Origin: Rhodospirillales bacterium
GTDB lineage: Bacteria; Pseudomonadota; Alphaproteobacteria; ATCC43930; CGMCC-115725
Assembly (NCBI GenBank): GCA_027315365.1
Contig: DAHUYF010000083.1
Coordinates: 1-47,120, forward strand
Length of the DNA stretch: 47,120 nucleotides
Direction: 5' to 3'
The notes under the pieces were generated by a model. It did not search any database. It worked only from the letters and a program-made list of their open reading frames with translations, and was not told where the DNA came from. Of the stretch, positions 8,538 to 16,679 are shown one piece after another. A program made the translations under genes and the position numbers. The number at the start of each line of letters is the position of its first letter. Position 1 is the first letter of the stretch.

Positions 8538-9758
8538 TCACTTCGCCGAACTGATCTCCATTACGTCGGTGAACGGAACCCATGTGCGGCCGTCGAAGCG
8601 GTGCAGCACAAACTGCTTGATCGGCCGATAATCGGTCGGGCTGGTGTTGAACGCGATCCCCGGCAGCAGGCCCGGCGCATGGAAGTCCTTCAGATGTGTA
8701 GCGTTGTACATCAGGTTTTCGCGCGTGAGATCATCGCCGCACCGATCGAGCACATAGGCAAGCGTATAAGCCCAGGAATACCCCGCGAAATTGAGGGCGT
8801 CGTTCGGATCTCCACCCGAATAATACCGCTTCATGAAGGCGAGATACGCTACAAAGTCGGGATTCTGGGCCGCGCGGGGATCGCCCGGCGTAATACCCCA
8901 TAGTGCCGAAATCAAACCCATCGACTTCTCGAAACCTGCGGGCTTGAGCACCGTCGGAATTGACGCGGATACGGAAGCGAGGATGTGCACCGGACGCCAG
9001 CCAATGTCGTAGGCCTTGCGTATGGCCTGCGCGGCCATTCTGGGAATGGCGGTATTGAAGAAAAGGTCGGCCCCGGACGCCTGCATCGAAATCACTTGGG
9101 AATCGACGGTGGCATCGGTCGGCTCATATGACGCCTCCATGACGATCATCTTCGCGGCGCGATCCCCGAGCCCCTCCTTCAACCCGCCAAGATAGGCCTT
9201 CCCATAGTCGTCATTTTGGAAGAGCACCGCGATTTTCGCGCCGGGCATGCTCTGCAAAATATATTTGGCATAGACGCGCGCTTCATCCGCGTACCCCGGT
9301 GAGATTGGCATCGTCCATGGGTATTGCTGCGGATCGGCAAAACGCGGCGCGCCGCTTTGGATGAAGATCTGCGGCACTTTGTGCTCGTTGAGATAGCGCT
9401 GCACCGCGGCGCTTGTCGGCGTCCCGATGATGCTGAAGATGGCCAGCACCCGCTCCGCCTCCACCAGCTTGCGCACCTGCTCGACCGCCTTTGGCGGGCT
9501 ATAGGCGTCGTCCAGACTGATCAGCGTCACCTTGCGCCCGTGTATCCCTCCGTGCTCGTTGAGCATTTGGAAGTAGGCTATCTCGGTGCGCCCGATCGTG
9601 CCGACGTTCGAGAGCGGGCCGCTATAAGGCATCGTTTCGCCAATCTTGATCTCTGCGTCGGTGACGCCTGGACCGTATTTCTTGTCGTTGGCACTGACGT
9701 TAGTTCCGAACGCGCATACCACCGCAATTGCAAGCGGCGCAATCCAACGCGCAACCAT
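8538..9758 (-). CDS. Branched-chain-type ABC substrate-binding protein (orphan)
   Basis: A 406-aa periplasmic binding protein of the Peripla_BP_6 (LivJ/LivK-like) family. A signal peptide of about 23 residues ends near VSA. The mature protein opens with GVTDAEIKIGETMPYSGPLS, the usual start of these receptors, and includes GGIHGRKVTLISLDDAYSPP and AVLFQNDDYGKAYL. The start at 9758 was chosen because GGGGAGGA lies just upstream; an in-frame ATG 51 nt earlier would put charged residues before the signal peptide. No LivH/M/G/F genes are in the window, so the permease is elsewhere or this is a stand-alone sensor. Its DNA is visibly less GC-rich than the flanks, which suggests transfer. Such receptors often bind aromatic acids or amino acids; the ligand is unknown. 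Confidence 0.9.
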   Translation of the reverse strand: MVARWIAPLAIAVVCAFGTNVSANDKKYGPGVTDAEIKIGETMPYSGPLSNVGTIGRTEIAYFQMLNEHGGIHGRKVTLISLDDAYSPPKAVEQVRKLVEAERVLAIFSIIGTPTSAAVQRYLNEHKVPQIFIQSGAPRFADPQQYPWTMPISPGYADEARVYAKYILQSMPGAKIAVLFQNDDYGKAYLGGLKEGLGDRAAKMIVMEASYEPTDATVDSQVISMQASGADLFFNTAIPRMAAQAIRKAYDIGWRPVHILASVSASIPTVLKPAGFEKSMGLISALWGITPGDPRAAQNPDFVAYLAFMKRYYSGGDPNDALNFAGYSWAYTLAYVLDRCGDDLTRENLMYNATHLKDFHAPGLLPGIAFNTSPTDYRPIKQFVLHRFDGRTWVPFTDVMEISSAK

Positions 9759-10465
9759 GACATCCTCCCCTTTGCATTTCTTCTCTTTCTGTATTTCTTC
9801 GCTCGTCACGCCGGCCGTGGTCCGCTCGCCGGCGACGAAATAGATCGCCCCGCGAGCGGCCTACCTCGCTGGAAGCGTGGCGAAATTCTTTAAATGGTCA
9901 AAGGCGCCTCCTCCGCAGATGAGGCCTGCAAAACCCTATCATGGGTCCGCGACGCCGTCCAAGAGCCGCCGGCTTGTCTCGGGCGGGGGTGGGGGGCCGG
10001 CCGCAAGTTTTGTCCGCAGGCTGTGAAGCTGCCGGTGAGCAACCACACGCTGCCGCTGCGCTCTCGAACGGCACAAGATGAGTGCGCCGCTGCCGGATCG
10101 CGAGCCGGAAACGACACCGGAGATCCGGATCGTCGCGCGCGATGGAGGCGGCGGTTACGCCCGATCATCCTGTTTGCACACCATGACGAGTCATCACGCG
10201 GGCAAATTGCGGGTATGTGAAGCGTAACGTCCCGATATTATTTCCCATAATATACATTATGCGATATTTACCGTCGCGTGGCTGATGAGGCGACGCACCC
10301 TCGTCCCGCGGCTCGCGGGGCGGAAACTCTCGGTCCGCGCCGGACTATATGCCAACGCGTCAACAGGTTCGCCCTGTCCGGCGCGTCGACCGGGTTTTCG
10401 CTAATCTCTACTTTACCTTCTAATGGTTGACTCGCCCCTCACGTCGCTGCAAAGGACTGCCCGAG
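9759..10465. other. Gene-free stretch with AT-rich patch
   Basis: About 700 bases between the divergent binding-protein and pentapeptide genes. Short open frames exist on both strands (about 90-110 codons near 9890-10220) but resemble no protein family I know and overlap each other. The 200 nt next to the binding-protein gene are pyrimidine-rich on the plus strand and should hold its promoter and leader. A clearly AT-rich patch at about 10220-10275 contains a perfect dyad, listed separately. No tRNA or insertion-sequence ends were seen. Confidence 0.6.
10246..10261. promoter_or_regulatory. AT-rich 6-4-6 inverted repeat
   Basis: CATAAT-ATAC-ATTATG is a perfect dyad inside an AT-rich island in otherwise GC-rich DNA, about 205 nt upstream of the pentapeptide-repeat gene and about 490 nt upstream of the divergent binding-protein gene. 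It fits an operator for a dimeric regulator or part of a promoter region. Which gene it serves is not visible. Confidence 0.35.
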
Positions 10466-11806
10466 GTGCCCGCGGAAAGAGTAAAGATCGATCAGTCGAC
10501 CATCGCGCGCCTCGCCGAGGGCAACGCGCGGTTTCAACGCGGACAGCGCGGCGCCCTGCGGCCGCAGCTGGCCTATCATGATCTGACCGGGCTGGAGCTG
10601 TCGGGCCTCGACTTCTCGGGCGTCGATTTCAGCGGTGCGTCGCTTCACCGCGTCAATGCGCGCGGCACCAATTTCAGCGGCGCCAACCTCTTCGGCACCG
10701 ACATGCGCATGGCCCAGCTGCACGGCGCCGACCTCTCCCGCGCCGACATCCGCGGCGCGTGCCTGCGCGGCGCGGATCTCTCCGAGGCCAAGATGTTCGA
10801 GGCCGATCTGCGCGAAGGCACGCTGCTGCGCCAGGACAAGAAAGGCGGATTGAGCCCGGTCGATCTCGAGGTGCTGCCGGTCGAGCTGGTGATTGCCAAC
10901 ATGAGCGGCGCCAACCTCACCCGCGCCAAGCTCGCCGGCGGCTTCGCCGTGCGCGCCGACCTCACCAACGCGATCTTGCGCGGCGCCAATCTCACGCGCA
11001 TCGACCTGCGCAACGCCAATCTGACCGGCGCGGTTCTGGAGAACGCCGATCTCTCGCAGGCCAACCTGTCGGGTTCCTCGCTTCATGGCGCGGTGCTCAC
11101 CGGCGTCCGCTGGCTCGGCGTCATCATGGATGGCGCCGACATGCTCGGCGCCGTGCTCGACGAACCCGCACGCACCGCAGCCCTGGGCGCGCTGAACGTG
11201 CCCCAGGGCAAGCAGACGATGACGGCGTCGATCGACGAACTGCTGGCGGCGCATGAAGCCTGGGCGCGCTCCGTCGGCGAGACGGGAAAGCGGCTGCAGC
11301 TGTCCGGCGTTCACCTCGGCGGCGTCGATCTTTCGAACCGCGATCTCTCCGGCGCCGTGCTGCTCAACTGCGTGCTGACCGGCGCGCGCTTCGTCGGCGC
11401 CAAGCTGATGGTGATCGACCTCACGCTCTCGACGCTCGATCAGGCCGATTTCACCGGCGCCGACCTGCGCGCAGCGATAATGAAACAGGCCTTCCTGTCG
11501 CGCGCCAATCTCACCAACGTCAACCTCGATGCCGTCGTGCTCAACAACGACGCCAAGCACTGCCGTCGCAGCAACCTCGATCAGGCCCGGCTGTGGAACG
11601 CGCAGCTGCGCAATGCCTCGTTGCGCGGCGCCTCGCTGCTCAATGCCGACTTCCAGCGCGCCGATCTCACCGGCGCCGATTTCACCGACGCGCGGCTGGC
11701 CGGCGCGAGCTTCGTCGGCGCCAGCAGCGGCGGCGCCCGCTTCGACGGCGCTGATCTGCGCCACGCGCACGGGTTGAGCCAGCCGGTTCCGGCCACGACC
11801 TCCTGA
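10466..11806 (+). CDS. Pentapeptide-repeat protein, two beta-solenoid blocks
   Basis: About 446 aa, dominated by A(D/N)LXX pentapeptides that would fold as a right-handed square beta-helix. A first block (roughly residues 40-235) and a second block (roughly 280-440) are separated by a non-repeat linker with an AAHEAWARSVGETGKRLQLSG segment. Alphaproteobacterial relatives also have this linker helix before the second solenoid. No signal peptide or membrane segment, so it is probably cytoplasmic. Function unknown; some pentapeptide proteins mimic DNA and protect gyrase (Qnr/MfpA), but those are single solenoids of about 180-220 aa and this one is not clearly of that type. I used the GTG at 10466 with AAGGA about 9 nt upstream; an earlier TTG at 10427 lacks a site. 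Confidence 0.85.
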   Translation: MPAERVKIDQSTIARLAEGNARFQRGQRGALRPQLAYHDLTGLELSGLDFSGVDFSGASLHRVNARGTNFSGANLFGTDMRMAQLHGADLSRADIRGACLRGADLSEAKMFEADLREGTLLRQDKKGGLSPVDLEVLPVELVIANMSGANLTRAKLAGGFAVRADLTNAILRGANLTRIDLRNANLTGAVLENADLSQANLSGSSLHGAVLTGVRWLGVIMDGADMLGAVLDEPARTAALGALNVPQGKQTMTASIDELLAAHEAWARSVGETGKRLQLSGVHLGGVDLSNRDLSGAVLLNCVLTGARFVGAKLMVIDLTLSTLDQADFTGADLRAAIMKQAFLSRANLTNVNLDAVVLNNDAKHCRRSNLDQARLWNAQLRNASLRGASLLNADFQRADLTGADFTDARLAGASFVGASSGGARFDGADLRHAHGLSQPVPATTS

Positions 11807-11889
11807 GGCCGCCGCGCCGGTCGGTGGCGCGCGGGCGCACCTGATTTGCCGTCTGGCGGCGGGCCAGGGCGCGTGCTAGCTCTGGGCGC

Positions 11890-13473
11890 ATGCTCCCTTC
11901 CCCGGCCGCTCCCGCGACCGCAGCCACGCACGCCGCCGGCGGCGCGGTCGGCTTCAGGACCTGGATCGGCTTCATCGCCATGAGCACCGGCATGCTGCTG
12001 GCGATTCTCGACATCCAGATCGTCGCGAGTTCCCTCCCCGACATCCAGGTCGGCCTGCACATTCCGCTGACGCAGCTGAGCTGGGTGCAGACCGCCTATC
12101 TCATGTCGGAAATCGTCGCCATCCCGCTGACCGGCTGGCTCACCCGGCTGCTGTCGACGCGCGGCGCCTTCGTCGCCGGGATCGCCGGCTTCACGCTGGC
12201 CAGCATCGCCTGCGCGTTCTCCGGCGGCTTCTGGTCTCTGGTCCCGGCGCGGATGGTACAGGGCTTCTGCGGCGGGCTGCTGATCCCTCTGGTGTTCTCG
12301 GCGATCTTCCTGATGTTCCCGCCGCCGGCGCGGGTGCGCGCCACCGTCATCGCGGGGACGATGGCGATGCTGGCGCCGACGCTCGGCCCGACCGTCGGCG
12401 GTTTCATCACCGACAGCTTCTCCTGGCACTGGCTGTTCCTGATCAACGTCGCACCGGGGATCATCGTGGCGCTGCTCGTCGCCTGGAGCGTCGATGTCGA
12501 CCGTGCCGACTGGCGCCGCGTCGGCTCGGTCGATCTCTGGGCTCTGCCGCTGCTGGCGGCGTTTCTCGCCAGCCTCGAGGTGCTGCTGAAAGAGATGCCG
12601 CATCGCGGCTGGCACGATCCCGCCATGCTGCTGCTGCTCGGCCTTTGCCTCGCCGCCGGCGCCGGCACGATCCGCCGCTGCGTCACGCAGCCACATCCGC
12701 TCATCGACCTCTCCTGCTTTCGTCAGCGCAATTTCGCGCTGGGCTCGGCCTTCAGCTTTTCGCTCGGCATCGGGCTCTATGGCGCCGCTTACCTGCTGCC
12801 GATCTATCTCGGCCTCGTGCGCGATTACGAAGCCTTCGACATCGGCCTGATCATGATGGTCACCGGCGCGACGCAGCTCGCGGTGGCGCCGCTCGCGGTG
12901 CTGCTGGAGCGCCGCGTCGGCGCCGCGCCGCTGACGCTCGCCGGATACCTGCTGCTCGCGGCCGGGCTCATCGGCAACGGCTTCATGACCCCGGCGACGG
13001 ATTTCTGGGGATTGTTCTGGCAGCAGGTGGCTCGGGGCGCCGCGGTCATGCTCTGCCTGCTGCCGAGCACGTCGCTCGCGCTGGAATGCTTCGCGCCGGC
13101 GGGCGTGCCCAACGCCAGCGGATTGTTCAACCTGATGCGCAATCTCGGGGGCGCCATCGGGCTTGCGCTCATCGACACCGTGATCGAGCGGCGTGCGCCC
13201 GAGCATGTCCAGGCGCTGGTGGCGCGGCTTCAGGCCGGCGACGCCGCCGCGGCCCGCTTCGTCGGCTTGCCGACCGAACGCTTCACCGGCGTTCCCCTCG
13301 GCAAAATCGACGAGGCGACGCGCGAGCTGGTGGTGCCGCTGGTGAAGCGCGCCGGGCTGGTCGGCGCCTTCAACGACGCCTGGCTGTTCATCGGAGCGCT
13401 GGTCCTGCTGTCGCTGGTGCTGCTGCCGCTGATGCGGCGGCAGGCGAGGTCCGGCCTTCAGCAGGAACCGTAG
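11890..13473 (+). CDS. DHA2-family (EmrB/QacA-like) MFS efflux transporter
   Basis: A 527-aa inner-membrane drug:H+ antiporter-type protein with about 14 hydrophobic segments. Typical DHA2 features include LDIQIVASSLPDIQ in helix 1, WVQTAYLMSEIVAIPLTGWL in helix 2, the basic loop after it, and motif C-like GPTVGGFITDSFSWHWLFLIN around residues 175-195. EmrB-type pumps usually pair with an EmrA membrane-fusion protein, which is absent here. It may therefore act alone or borrow a partner. The gene's last 16 nt overlap the convergent DUF2147 gene. Substrate unknown. Confidence 0.9.
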   Translation: MLPSPAAPATAATHAAGGAVGFRTWIGFIAMSTGMLLAILDIQIVASSLPDIQVGLHIPLTQLSWVQTAYLMSEIVAIPLTGWLTRLLSTRGAFVAGIAGFTLASIACAFSGGFWSLVPARMVQGFCGGLLIPLVFSAIFLMFPPPARVRATVIAGTMAMLAPTLGPTVGGFITDSFSWHWLFLINVAPGIIVALLVAWSVDVDRADWRRVGSVDLWALPLLAAFLASLEVLLKEMPHRGWHDPAMLLLLGLCLAAGAGTIRRCVTQPHPLIDLSCFRQRNFALGSAFSFSLGIGLYGAAYLLPIYLGLVRDYEAFDIGLIMMVTGATQLAVAPLAVLLERRVGAAPLTLAGYLLLAAGLIGNGFMTPATDFWGLFWQQVARGAAVMLCLLPSTSLALECFAPAGVPNASGLFNLMRNLGGAIGLALIDTVIERRAPEHVQALVARLQAGDAAAARFVGLPTERFTGVPLGKIDEATRELVVPLVKRAGLVGAFNDAWLFIGALVLLSLVLLPLMRRQARSGLQQEP

Positions 13474-13916
13474 CCCGCGCCCGGTCGCGTCCAGCTCTGC
13501 GTCTCGCCGAACAGCGGGATGCCGACATAACCCCTGAGCTCGAGCACCTTGCCGTCGAGCGTGATCGTGGCCCGATAGGTCTTGCCGCTATCGGGATCGT
13601 AGATCCAGCCGTCATCCCAGTGCTGCGGCTCGTTCTGATGAAACCCGCCCAAGAGGGCGAGGCCGCAGAGCGGCCGCTGCCGCAAAGCGGGGTCGGGGTT
13701 TTGCTCGTCCACCGCGGGGGCGCCGTGGCGTACGGGTTCGATCATCCAGACGAGCTTGCCGCAGAGCTTGTCGGCGCAGGGATAGATCTCGATTACCCCG
13801 CGCTTCGACTCGGTCAGCCAGCGTCCGAGCGGTGCGGTCGGCGCCGCGGTTTGCGCCGCGGCCTCGGCGCCGAGCGCCAGACCGATGAGAGCCAGGCAGG
13901 CGGCAAGGCGATGCAC
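13458..13916 (-). CDS. DUF2147 secreted protein
   Basis: A 152-aa protein with a cleavable signal peptide (about 21 residues, ending AEAAA) and one DUF2147 domain. Markers are GRWLTESKRGVIEIYPCADKLCGKLVW near the start, a DDGWIYDPDSGKTYRA segment and a C-terminal LFGETQSWTR. The fold is a periplasmic beta-barrel-like domain of unknown function, common in Alphaproteobacteria. The start is a GTG with GGAGGA about 6 nt upstream. Its 3' end overlaps the convergent MFS gene by 16 nt. The divergent crcB pair starts 124 nt upstream. Confidence 0.85.
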   Translation of the reverse strand: MHRLAACLALIGLALGAEAAAQTAAPTAPLGRWLTESKRGVIEIYPCADKLCGKLVWMIEPVRHGAPAVDEQNPDPALRQRPLCGLALLGGFHQNEPQHWDDGWIYDPDSGKTYRATITLDGKVLELRGYVGIPLFGETQSWTRPGAGYGSC

Positions 13917-14040
13917 GCCGATCCTCCGATTATTTTCGGCCGCTCACAAACGGCCAAGACGCTTCTGTTGTCAAGCGGCACAGCCTGCCTTGCGGCGGCG
14001 GACCTCCCCTTGTATGCCTAGCCCACAGCCAACCCTTGCC

Positions 14041-14436
14041 ATGAACCTTCTCGCGACATATCTCGTCATTGCCGTCGGCAGCGCATTGGGCGGCGTCGCC
14101 CGCTACGGCTGCGGCCTGCTTGCTGTGGCCGCCTGGGGCCCCGGCTTTCCCTGGGGCACCATGCTCATCAATCTCGCCGGCTCCTTCGTTATCGGCGGCT
14201 TCGCCGCCCTCACCGGCCCGGACGGCCGCGTCTATGTCGGCCCACTCGGCCGGCAGTTCGTAACGGTCGGGCTGTGCGGCGGCTACACCACCTTCTCGGC
14301 CTTCAGCCTGGAGACGCTGGCCCTGCTGCAGCAGGGCCGCCCGCTCGCCGCGCTCGCCTATGTCGCGCTCACCCTGGCGCTCGGCCTGGCAGCGGTGTGG
14401 AGCGCCGACCAGATTGCCCGAAAGATTAATGAATGA
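14041..14436 (+). CDS. crcB: Fluoride exporter CrcB/FluC, first copy
   Basis: A 131-aa, four-helix membrane protein of the Fluc channel family, which expels F- from the cytoplasm as an antiparallel dimer. It keeps GSALGGVARY in helix 1, the pore asparagine in INLAGSF (about N44), and GLCGGYTTFSAFSLETL (about 78-93), which carries the central Na+ site and the phenylalanine F- track. The ATG at 14041 was chosen; an in-frame ATG at 14014 would add nine polar residues. The end overlaps the second crcB by 8 nt, so the two are co-translated. I looked for a crcB-motif fluoride riboswitch in the 124-nt leader and saw no convincing match. Confidence 0.93.
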   Translation: MNLLATYLVIAVGSALGGVARYGCGLLAVAAWGPGFPWGTMLINLAGSFVIGGFAALTGPDGRVYVGPLGRQFVTVGLCGGYTTFSAFSLETLALLQQGRPLAALAYVALTLALGLAAVWSADQIARKINE

Positions 14437-14893
14437 TCGCAATAAGATCAGACAAGATGATGTTCCTGCGGTATTGTTTGTGCCAATGCCGCAAGGGCGT
14501 GGCGTGACGGGCCCGTTCTGGGTGCTGCTCGGCAGCGCGCTCGGCGGGATGGGGCGGTACGCCCTGTCCGGCTTCATCGCCCGCCGCATCGGCGAGATCT
14601 TTCCCTGGGGCACGTTGCTGGTGAACATCAGCGGCGCCTTCGTCATCGGCCTTGCCGGCGCCGCGGTCGCGCCCGGCGGCGCATTGCCCGGCGACCCCAC
14701 CGTGCGCCAACTGGTCATGACCGGGCTGTGCGGCGGCTACACCACCTTCTCCTCGTTCAGCCTGCAGACGCTCAGCCTGGCACGCAACGGCGACCGGACA
14801 CGCGCGCTCGGCAACATCGCGGCCTCGGTGGCGCTCTGCTTCATCGCCGTATGGGCGGGCTTCGCCCTCGGCACGATCATATTCGGAGGATGA
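14429..14893 (+). CDS. crcB: Fluoride exporter CrcB/FluC, second copy
   Basis: A 154-aa second CrcB with an extra polar N-terminus of about 28 residues, then GSALGGMGRY, NISGAFVIG and GLCGGYTTFSSFSLQTL. It retains the pore Asn, the TTFS sodium site and the phenylalanines, so it should be active. The ATG at 14429 overlaps the first crcB; an internal ATG near 14489 is a shorter alternative. Tandem crcB genes can form homodimers of each, or an obligate heterodimer as known in some bacteria. Because both copies keep the key residues, two independent homodimers are possible. The stop overlaps a possible ATG of the DUF190 gene. Confidence 0.93.
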   Translation: MNDRNKIRQDDVPAVLFVPMPQGRGVTGPFWVLLGSALGGMGRYALSGFIARRIGEIFPWGTLLVNISGAFVIGLAGAAVAPGGALPGDPTVRQLVMTGLCGGYTTFSSFSLQTLSLARNGDRTRALGNIAASVALCFIAVWAGFALGTIIFGG

Positions 14894-14898
14894 CCCTC

Positions 14899-15240
14899 AT
14901 GCAGATTCCCCGCGACGCCGTGCTGCTGCGCATCTTCATCGGCGAGGATGACCGGCACGAGCACCTCGCGCTGTTCGAGGCGATCGTGCTCAAGGCGCGC
15001 GAGCAGCATCTTGCCGGCGCCACGGTGCTGCGCGGGCCGATGGGCTTCGGCCATTCGAGCCGGCTGCACACCGCCAAGGTGCTGCGACTTTCCGAGGATC
15101 TGCCGATCGTGGTCGAAATCGTCGACAGCGAAGACAAGATCAACGCCTTCCTGCCGCTGCTCGACGGCATGATGGGCAGCGGCCTCGTCACCCTGGAGAA
15201 GGTGAAGGTGCTGCAATACGGCATGGACAAACCGGCCTGA
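14899..15240 (+). CDS. DUF190 protein of the fluoride operon
   Basis: A 113-aa soluble DUF190 protein (VLLRIFIGEDDRHEHLALFEAIVLKARE near the start, GATVLRGPMGFGHSSRLHT in the middle). DUF190 folds like PII-type alpha/beta proteins and is a frequent neighbour of crcB, but its biochemical role is not established to my knowledge. GGAGGA at 14885-14890 lies 8 nt before the ATG at 14899. An ATG at 14890, overlapping the crcB stop as ATGA, is the alternative and would add three residues. Given the PII-like family, a regulatory role in fluoride export is a reasonable inference. Confidence 0.88.
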   Translation: MQIPRDAVLLRIFIGEDDRHEHLALFEAIVLKAREQHLAGATVLRGPMGFGHSSRLHTAKVLRLSEDLPIVVEIVDSEDKINAFLPLLDGMMGSGLVTLEKVKVLQYGMDKPA

Positions 15241-15263
15241 CCCCTTCGCGCGGAGACGCCGTC

Positions 15264-15806
15264 ATGGACATCGACAGGATCGCGACCGGCCGCAATCCGC
15301 CGGAAGAGATCAACGTCGTCATCGAGATTCCGCAAGGCGGGCCGCCGATCAAATACGAGATCGACAAGGCCTCCGGCGCCTTGCTGGTCGATCGCTTCCT
15401 GCACACGGCGATGTTCTATCCCGCCAATTACGGCTTCGTGCCGCATACCCTCTCGGCCGATGGCGATCCCGTCGACGTCCTCGTGGTGGCCCAGGTGGCG
15501 GTGATGCCCGGCGCGGTGATCCGCTCGCGCCCGGTCGGCGCGCTGCTGATGGAAGACGAGAGCGGCGGCGACGAGAAAATCCTTGCCGTGCCGGTCGACG
15601 ATCTCCACCCCTTCTATCGCGGCGTGCGCAGCTATCGCGACCTGCCGCCGCTGCTGTGCGAGCAGATCACGCACTTCTTTCGCCACTACAAGGACCTCGA
15701 GCCCGGAAAATGGGTCAGGGTGTCGCGCTGGGCCGATGCCGAGGAGGCCAAGGCGATGCTGATGGCCGGCATCGAGCGCGCCCGGCAGGAGACGTCCGCG
15801 CGATGA
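15264..15806 (+). CDS. ppa: Inorganic pyrophosphatase, family I
   Basis: A 180-aa cytoplasmic Mg2+-dependent enzyme hydrolysing PPi to two phosphates, which pulls biosynthetic reactions forward. It has the family I signature DGDPVDVL (about 66-73, metal-binding Asp66, Asp68, Asp71), plus PANYGFVPHT and the C-terminal HFFRHYKDLEPGKWV region with substrate-binding Lys and Tyr. Length matches the short prokaryotic hexameric type. It lies 23 nt after the DUF190 gene and shares an ATGA overlap with mazG. Family I pyrophosphatases are strongly inhibited by fluoride, which makes its place behind two fluoride exporters meaningful. Confidence 0.96.
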   Translation: MDIDRIATGRNPPEEINVVIEIPQGGPPIKYEIDKASGALLVDRFLHTAMFYPANYGFVPHTLSADGDPVDVLVVAQVAVMPGAVIRSRPVGALLMEDESGGDEKILAVPVDDLHPFYRGVRSYRDLPPLLCEQITHFFRHYKDLEPGKWVRVSRWADAEEAKAMLMAGIERARQETSAR

Positions 15807-16606
15807 GCGGTGCCCCGGACCTAGACCGGCTTCTCGGCATCATGGCGCGGCTCCGGGACCGCGAGCGCGGCTGCCCCTGGGACCGCGTGCAAAGCTTCGC
15901 CACCATCGCGCCCTATACCATCGAGGAAGCCTATGAGGTCGCCGAGGCCTGCGAGCGCGGCGACGCCGCATCGCTCAAGGACGAACTCGGCGATCTCCTT
16001 TTCCAGGTGGTCTTCCATGCACGCATGGCCGAGGAGGCCGGGCTTTTCGACTTCAACGACGTGGCGCGCGCTATCGGCGACAAGATGCTGCGGCGGCATC
16101 CCCATGTCTTCGCCGACGCGGTGATCGCCGACGAGGCGGCGCAGACCGAGGCATGGGAGGCGCACAAGGCGGCCGAGCGCCGCGCCAAGGCGGCGGATGC
16201 AGGTGTGGCGGCGAGCGCGCTCGACGGCGTCGGAACCGCGCTCCCTGCCCTCACCCGCGCCGAGAAGCTGCAGCGCCGCGCCGCCCGGGTGGGCTTCGAC
16301 TGGCCGGACCTGCCGCCGATCCTCGACAAGATCGTCGAGGAGACCGACGAGGTGCGGGGCGCGCTCGACGCCGGCGAGCCCGCCCGCGTCGCCGACGAGA
16401 TCGGCGATCTCCTCTTCGCCGTGGTCAATTTGGCGCGCCGCACCGGCGCTGATCCCGAGCAGTCGCTGCGCGGCGCCTGCCGCAAATTCGACCGCCGCTT
16501 CCGCCGCGTCGAGGCGCTGCTGGCCGAAGCCGGAAAATCGCCGGAGAGCGCCGGCCTCGACGAGATGGAGGCGCAATGGCAGCAGGCGAAGGCCGAGGAG
16601 CGGTAG
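15803..16606 (+). CDS. mazG: MazG nucleoside triphosphate pyrophosphohydrolase
   Basis: A 267-aa cytoplasmic enzyme that converts NTPs or dNTPs to the monophosphates and PPi, a nucleotide-pool sanitising activity that can also affect (p)ppGpp-related responses. It has two MazG domains. The first has EEAYE (about 41-45) and DELGDLLFQV (about 60-69), the EExxE...ExxD metal site. The second has EETDEV and DEIGDLLFAV. CPWDRVQSF is the usual N-terminal motif. It starts within the ppa stop codon (ATGA), so the PPi-making enzyme is translated from the same message as the PPi-cleaving enzyme. Confidence 0.95.
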   Translation: MSGAPDLDRLLGIMARLRDRERGCPWDRVQSFATIAPYTIEEAYEVAEACERGDAASLKDELGDLLFQVVFHARMAEEAGLFDFNDVARAIGDKMLRRHPHVFADAVIADEAAQTEAWEAHKAAERRAKAADAGVAASALDGVGTALPALTRAEKLQRRAARVGFDWPDLPPILDKIVEETDEVRGALDAGEPARVADEIGDLLFAVVNLARRTGADPEQSLRGACRKFDRRFRRVEALLAEAGKSPESAGLDEMEAQWQQAKAEER

Positions 16607-16679
16607 GCCGCGTGCTTGCTCCCGTGGCGCTCGCTGCATTACCTTGCGCCGCGCCGAAAGACAAGGACCGGCGCTGACC

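Noticed and set aside
9894-10220. 108-codon plus-strand open frame
   Set aside because: No family resemblance, Arg/Cys-rich composition with irregular codon use, and an equally long frame opposes it on the other strand.
10230-10275. AT-rich patch considered as a plasmid or phage origin or att site
   Set aside because: Only one short dyad, no iterons, no integrase or replication gene and no flanking direct repeats.
13917-14040. Possible crcB-motif fluoride riboswitch before the crcB pair
   Set aside because: GC-rich segments are present but the conserved fluoride-aptamer blocks could not be recognised by eye.
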